Shown: positions 60,802 to 64,000 of the stretch, in pieces
How positions within the stretch are numbered: the first letter of the stretch is position 1
Layout of the letters: each line of letters opens with the position of its first letter
Origin: Reyranella massiliensis 521
GTDB taxonomy: Bacteria > Pseudomonadota > Alphaproteobacteria > Reyranellales > Reyranellaceae
NCBI GenBank assembly: GCA_945862125.1
Contig: CAMAYC010000005.1
Location: 1-64,000, forward strand
Direction of reading: 5' to 3'
DNA length: 64,000 bases
Notes under the pieces: model-generated
Database searches by the model: none
What the model was told of the DNA's origin: nothing
Seen by the model: only the letters and a program-made list of their open reading frames with translations
Translations under genes and position numbers: made by a program

Positions 60802-61769
60802 TCCGTTCCGTTATTCAGGGATGCGGCTCCTATTTGCCGGCGCGCGTGGTTACCAACGCCGATCTCGCCAAGACGATGGATACCTCCGACGAGTGGATCC
60901 AGCAGCGCACCGGCATTTGCCAGCGCCATATTGCGGCCGAGGGCGAGATGACGTCCCATCTGGCGCTCAAGGCCTCGGAGCGCGCGCTCGAGCATGCCGG
61001 CCTGAAGGCGTCCGACCTCGATCTCATCGTGCTGGCGACAGCGACGCCGGATGAGACGTTTCCCGCCACGGCGACCCGCGTGCAGGCAGGGCTCGGCATG
61101 ACCAAGGGGGCGGCCTTCGATGTCCAGGCGGTCTGCGCCGGTTTCGTCTACGGCCTTTCGGTGGCCGACAGCCTGATCAAGAACGGCCTCGCATCGACGG
61201 CGCTGGTGATCGGCGCCGAGACCTTTTCCCGCATTCTCGACTGGGACGATCGCGGCACCTGCGTGCTGTTCGGCGACGGCGCCGGCGCAGTCGTGCTCAA
61301 GGCCGAGCAGGGGGCAGGGACGACAGCCGACCGGGGCGTGCTCGCCAATGCCCTTCATTCCGACGGCCGCCAGCACGACATCCTCTATGTCGACGGCGGG
61401 CCATCCTCGACGAGGACCACCGGCTTCCTGCGCATGGAAGGCAAGGAGGTCTTCAAGCATGCCGTCGTCAACATGGCGGCGGTCGTGGGCGAGGTGCTGG
61501 CCAAGGCGGGCCTGGAGACCAAGGACATCGACTGGCTGGTGCCCCACCAGGCGAACAAGCGCATCATCGACGGCACCGGCCGCAAGCTTGGCCTGCCGCC
61601 CGAGCGCGTGGTCGTCACAGTCGACCGGCATGCCAACACGTCGGCGGCCTCTATTCCGCTCGCCCTCGATGCGGCGGTGAAGGACGGGCGCATCAAAAAG
61701 GGCGATCTGCTGCTGCTGGAAGGTATCGGCGGCGGCCTTGCCTGGGGCGCTTCGCTGGTCCGCTGGTGA
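60798..61769 (+). CDS. fabH: Beta-ketoacyl-ACP synthase III
   Basis: The 323-residue condensing enzyme has the catalytic Cys in [14 protein letters not shown], His in [12 protein letters not shown] and Asn in [14 protein letters not shown]. It starts fatty-acid synthesis by condensing acetyl-CoA with malonyl-ACP. The N-terminal [15 protein letters not shown] and [10 protein letters not shown] are typical. Confidence 0.97.
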   Translation: MIRSVIQGCGSYLPARVVTNADLAKTMDTSDEWIQQRTGICQRHIAAEGEMTSHLALKASERALEHAGLKASDLDLIVLATATPDETFPATATRVQAGLGMTKGAAFDVQAVCAGFVYGLSVADSLIKNGLASTALVIGAETFSRILDWDDRGTCVLFGDGAGAVVLKAEQGAGTTADRGVLANALHSDGRQHDILYVDGGPSSTRTTGFLRMEGKEVFKHAVVNMAAVVGEVLAKAGLETKDIDWLVPHQANKRIIDGTGRKLGLPPERVVVTVDRHANTSAASIPLALDAAVKDGRIKKGDLLLLEGIGGGLAWGASLVRW

Positions 61770-61917
61770 ATTTTCTCGGCCGCCAGAGCGATTGAAACAA
61801 ATTCGTCCGCAACGGAACGAGAACAGACACCGATTCAAGTCCAGCCGCTATCCTCCTGATATTGACCGCTTTCCGACCTTAGAGTAAGGATTAAGTGGGG
61901 GAAGGAAGGGTACCGGA

Positions 61918-62223
61918 GTGGACGGCCGGACTATCACACGTGCAGATCTGAGCGAGTCCGTGTTCCAGGAAGTGGGACTGTCTCGCAATGAATCCAGCGA
62001 CCTCGTAGAGACGATTCTCTCCGAAGTCGTGGAAGCCTTGGCGCGTGGCGAGTCGGTGAAGATCTCGTCTTTCGGGAGTTTCACGGTTCGCGACAAAGGG
62101 CAGCGCGTTGGCCGCAATCCGAAGACGGGGCAGGAAGTACCGATCCTGCCGCGACGTGTACTCGTCTTTCGTGCGTCGAACGTCCTTAAATCTCTGATCA
62201 ATGGGGCGCCCGGCGAGAGCTAG
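61918..62223 (+). CDS. ihfA: Integration host factor alpha subunit
   Basis: The 101-residue HU/IHF protein has [40 protein letters not shown] and [18 protein letters not shown], with the IhfA-type arm and a GTG start at 61918. It bends DNA with IhfB. The 148-bp gap before it has no gene and probably contains its promoter. MerR follows 35 bp later. Confidence 0.94.
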   Translation: MDGRTITRADLSESVFQEVGLSRNESSDLVETILSEVVEALARGESVKISSFGSFTVRDKGQRVGRNPKTGQEVPILPRRVLVFRASNVLKSLINGAPGES

Positions 62224-62258
62224 AGCTAAGGGGTAGTTGGGGAAACGTGGGGGTTATC

Positions 62259-62792
62259 ATGGCCGTTTCGGCTCAGACCGTCGAAAGGCGGGTTGAAAAG
62301 TCGGCGCAGGCGTTTCGCACGATCAGCGAAGTCGCGACCGAACTGGATGTGCCGCAGCATGTGCTGCGGTTCTGGGAAAGCAAGTTCAGCCAGGTTCGTC
62401 CGCTCAAGCGGGGCGGCGGCCGGCGGTACTATCGGCCGGAGGACATCGACCTCCTGCGCCGCATTCGCACACTGCTCTACGACGACGGCTACACCATCAA
62501 GGGCGTGCAGCGCCTTCTGAAGGAGAGCCGTGGCCGCCTGCCGCAGCCGCAGCGCCTCGATCTGGCGGCGGAAAGTGCGCTCGAAAGCCTGCGGATCGTG
62601 TCGGCGCGCGCCGAAGCGATGACCGGCGGCGCTGTCCGGCAGCCGCTGCCGCGCACCGGCCCGCAACCGTCGACCACCACGCCGCGGGCCGCCATGCTGG
62701 ACCTGCACAAGCGCCGGGAAATCGAAACGGTGCTGGAAGACCTCGAACAGGCGCTGACGCAACTGCGCAGCACCCTGAAGGCTCAGAACTAG
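62259..62792 (+). CDS. MerR-family transcriptional regulator
   Basis: The 177-residue protein has the MerR winged helix [40 protein letters not shown] and a C-terminal coiled coil that includes [20 protein letters not shown]. It has no cysteine metal-binding motif in the C-terminus. It starts at ATG 62259 with GGGGGTT upstream. The pairing with ihfA is widespread in alphaproteobacteria; its regulon is unknown. Confidence 0.9.
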   Translation: MAVSAQTVERRVEKSAQAFRTISEVATELDVPQHVLRFWESKFSQVRPLKRGGGRRYYRPEDIDLLRRIRTLLYDDGYTIKGVQRLLKESRGRLPQPQRLDLAAESALESLRIVSARAEAMTGGAVRQPLPRTGPQPSTTTPRAAMLDLHKRREIETVLEDLEQALTQLRSTLKAQN

Positions 62793-62926
62793 GTCGGGAC
62801 CTGGGATCGCTGCCGGGGGGCAGCGGTTCGAGGGCTTGGACCGCAGATCAGGTAGCCGTCTCCGGAAACGGTGACATCCACCTGATTTGTTTGGCTTTTT
62901 CGGCATCGTCAGAGGGGGACGCCGCC

Positions 62927-63232
62927 GTGTTGTCCAGCCGTCTTCTCGCGCAGCAATCTGCGCGGTCATTCGATTCTTTATCGTTCAATGACAACGAGTT
63001 GGAAGGCAATCTTCCAGCACTCGCCGAGATGCTTTACCTGCGCCGTGGCCTCACGCAGGCGGGCGGCAAGCTGCCGCTGTTCGATCTCGACGGCCAGGAT
63101 GTCGATGCCACCGTTGTCCGCCGCTGTGTCGAGCGCGGCTGGGCCGAGCCCTGGTTCAACAATCCGCTGAAGCCGGACTGGCTGGTGTGCAAGCTCACCG
63201 ACGCGGGCCGCCGGGTGGCGACGGCGCCGTAG
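62927..63232 (+). CDS. Small uncharacterised protein
   Basis: The 101-residue protein starts at GTG 62927 behind AGAGGGGG; a TTG at 62891 is an alternative. It contains LPALAEMLYLRRGLTQAGGK, LPLFDLDGQDVDATVVRRCV and WLVCKLTDAGRRVA, suggesting a compact winged-helix-like fold, but no family is recognised. It converges on the MFS gene with a 38-bp overlap of ends. Confidence 0.7.
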   Translation: MLSSRLLAQQSARSFDSLSFNDNELEGNLPALAEMLYLRRGLTQAGGKLPLFDLDGQDVDATVVRRCVERGWAEPWFNNPLKPDWLVCKLTDAGRRVATAP

Positions 63233-64000
63233 CGATCAAGCTCACGGCGGCGGCGACGACCATCAAGGCAGCGGCCAGCAGGAACGGCGCGCCGGGCATA
63301 GACGCCAGCAGCCAGGCAAACGTCACGCTGAACAATCCCGGCGCCAGCAGGCCGGCCAGGCTCCGGACCGAGCTATTGGCGCCCTGCAATTGGCCCTGCT
63401 CGGACTCGCTCACCCGCCGGCTCATCATGTCCATGGCGGCAGGCCCCGCGATACCCCACAGCGCCATGATCGGAACTCCGACCAGGAACCACGCGCCTGT
63501 GGGCGCCAATCCGTAGACCGCCATGCCGACGCCGCCGATCAGGAGGCCGGCAAACAGGGCGCGCCGCGGGCCGAACCGTGCGACCACCGGCCCGACCAGA
63601 AGCCCCTGGACGAGGGCGCTGCAAATTCCGACGAACGCCAGGGTGAGGCCGACAGTCGTCTCGCCCCAGCCGTAGCGATAGGCGGCGTAGAGCACGAACA
63701 CCGACGGCAGGACGTAGTGGGCGACGTTGGCGAGGAAATCCACCACTGCCAGCCCGATCAGCTGCCGATGGCGGCCCAGCAGCCTGAGCGAACCCAGCGG
63801 ATTGGCACGCTTCCAGGCGAACGCCATTCGCTTTTCCGGCGGCAGCGATTCCGGCAGGACGAACCAGCCGAAGGCGGCGTTGATCAGACAGGCCGCCGCC
63901 GATACCCAGAACGGCAGGCGCGGATCGAGGCCGCCCAGCAGGCCGCCGATGGCTGGGCCCAGGATGAAGCCTGCGCCGAACCCCATGCCGATGATGCCGA
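63195..64000 (-). CDS. TetA-like MFS transporter (partial, N-terminus outside window)
   Basis: The 267 visible residues begin inside the motif GMGFGAGFILGPAIGG, characteristic of the TetA/TCR drug-H+ antiporter subfamily (end of helix 5), and run through helices 6-12 with VVARFGPRRALFAGLLIGG as the loop 8-9 motif. The 5' part is cut by the window edge. It would export a drug or metabolite across the inner membrane; tetracycline specificity is not implied. Confidence 0.87.
   Translation of the reverse strand, partial: GIIGMGFGAGFILGPAIGGLLGGLDPRLPFWVSAAACLINAAFGWFVLPESLPPEKRMAFAWKRANPLGSLRLLGRHRQLIGLAVVDFLANVAHYVLPSVFVLYAAYRYGWGETTVGLTLAFVGICSALVQGLLVGPVVARFGPRRALFAGLLIGGVGMAVYGLAPTGAWFLVGVPIMALWGIAGPAAMDMMSRRVSESEQGQLQGANSSVRSLAGLLAPGLFSVTFAWLLASMPGAPFLLAAALMVVAAAVSLIATAPSPPGGPRR

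Noticed and set aside
62808-62825. CGCTGCC-GGGG-GGCAGCG hairpin after the MerR gene as a terminator
   Set aside because: The stem is perfect but no T run follows, so it is not a convincing Rho-independent terminator; it may be a chance GC hairpin.
62793-62926. Possible tRNA gene after the MerR gene, a frequent location in related genomes
   Set aside because: I looked for acceptor-stem pairing and the GGTTCGA T-loop with matching arms; only an isolated GGTTCGA at 62824-62830 is present, without a cloverleaf.

Overview
The window is about 64 kb of high-GC, gene-dense chromosomal DNA and reads as an alphaproteobacterium, possibly a Rhodospirillales or Reyranella-like soil or water organism (genus-level placement is a guess). 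The reasons are the order rpiB-glyA-nrdR-ribD-ribE-ribB-ribH-nusB-thiL, the block bamE / CBP3-type chaperone / DUF177-rpmF-plsX-fabH-ihfA-merR, a metal-site variant of HemB typical of the group, and the large number of acyl-CoA, CoA-transferase and ABC-uptake genes. I see no insertion sequence, phage, CRISPR array, rRNA or tRNA. Coding density is very high, with no gene-free stretch above 300 bases.

Region by region. 0-1.7 kb (minus): a split chromate transporter and an unrecognised CYTH-like protein. 1.9-5.6 kb (plus): K+-channel-like protein, aminotransferase, ABC-2 exporter and a lipoprotein. 5.6-13.9 kb: MepA endopeptidase, enoyl-CoA hydratase, TauD-type dioxygenase, CNNM/CorC-type protein, penicillin-acylase-type hydrolase, class III CoA transferase and an EamA exporter. 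14-19.8 kb: YheT-like hydrolase, Nudix hydrolase, HemB, then an isobutyryl-CoA dehydrogenase / 3-hydroxyisobutyryl-CoA hydrolase / 3-hydroxyisobutyrate dehydrogenase set for valine degradation. 19.8-25.4 kb: GST-like proteins, MaoC, CorA, TSUP transporter and glutaryl-CoA dehydrogenase. 25.5-36.2 kb: an NMT1-type ABC importer (minus), divergent from an accessory catabolic run (TIM-barrel isomerase, enolase-superfamily enzyme, atypical epimerase, GNAT, DapA-like aldolase, amidase, membrane protein, amidohydrolase).

36.2-39.6 kb (minus) holds the most interesting locus. It is a four-gene operon: an atypical thioredoxin-reductase-like flavoprotein, a small protein interrupted by an in-frame UGA in the context UGA-Gly-Ser-Cys, and two mutually paralogous proteins of unknown function. 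The UGA is followed by a hairpin whose GU loop lies 20-21 nt downstream, the register of the E. coli fdhF SECIS as I recall it. The frame then continues for 78 codons to an ATGA overlap with the next gene. I read this as a selenocysteine-containing UGSC-family protein in a predicted redox system. A PadR regulator diverges from the operon, with a perfect 13-bp inverted repeat at its start. selA/B/C/D are not in the window.

39.7-46.8 kb: PadR with two membrane proteins, then a complete branched-chain amino acid (Liv-type) importer ending in a strong terminator. 46.9-54 kb: sugar-phosphate, one-carbon, riboflavin, NusB and ThiL housekeeping genes, with a RibB whose GTP-cyclohydrolase-like domain has lost its zinc ligands. 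54-57.6 kb: an MFS protein and a K+-independent H+-pumping pyrophosphatase with a terminator. 57.7-64 kb: envelope, lipid-synthesis and nucleoid genes, ending in a truncated TetA-like MFS gene.
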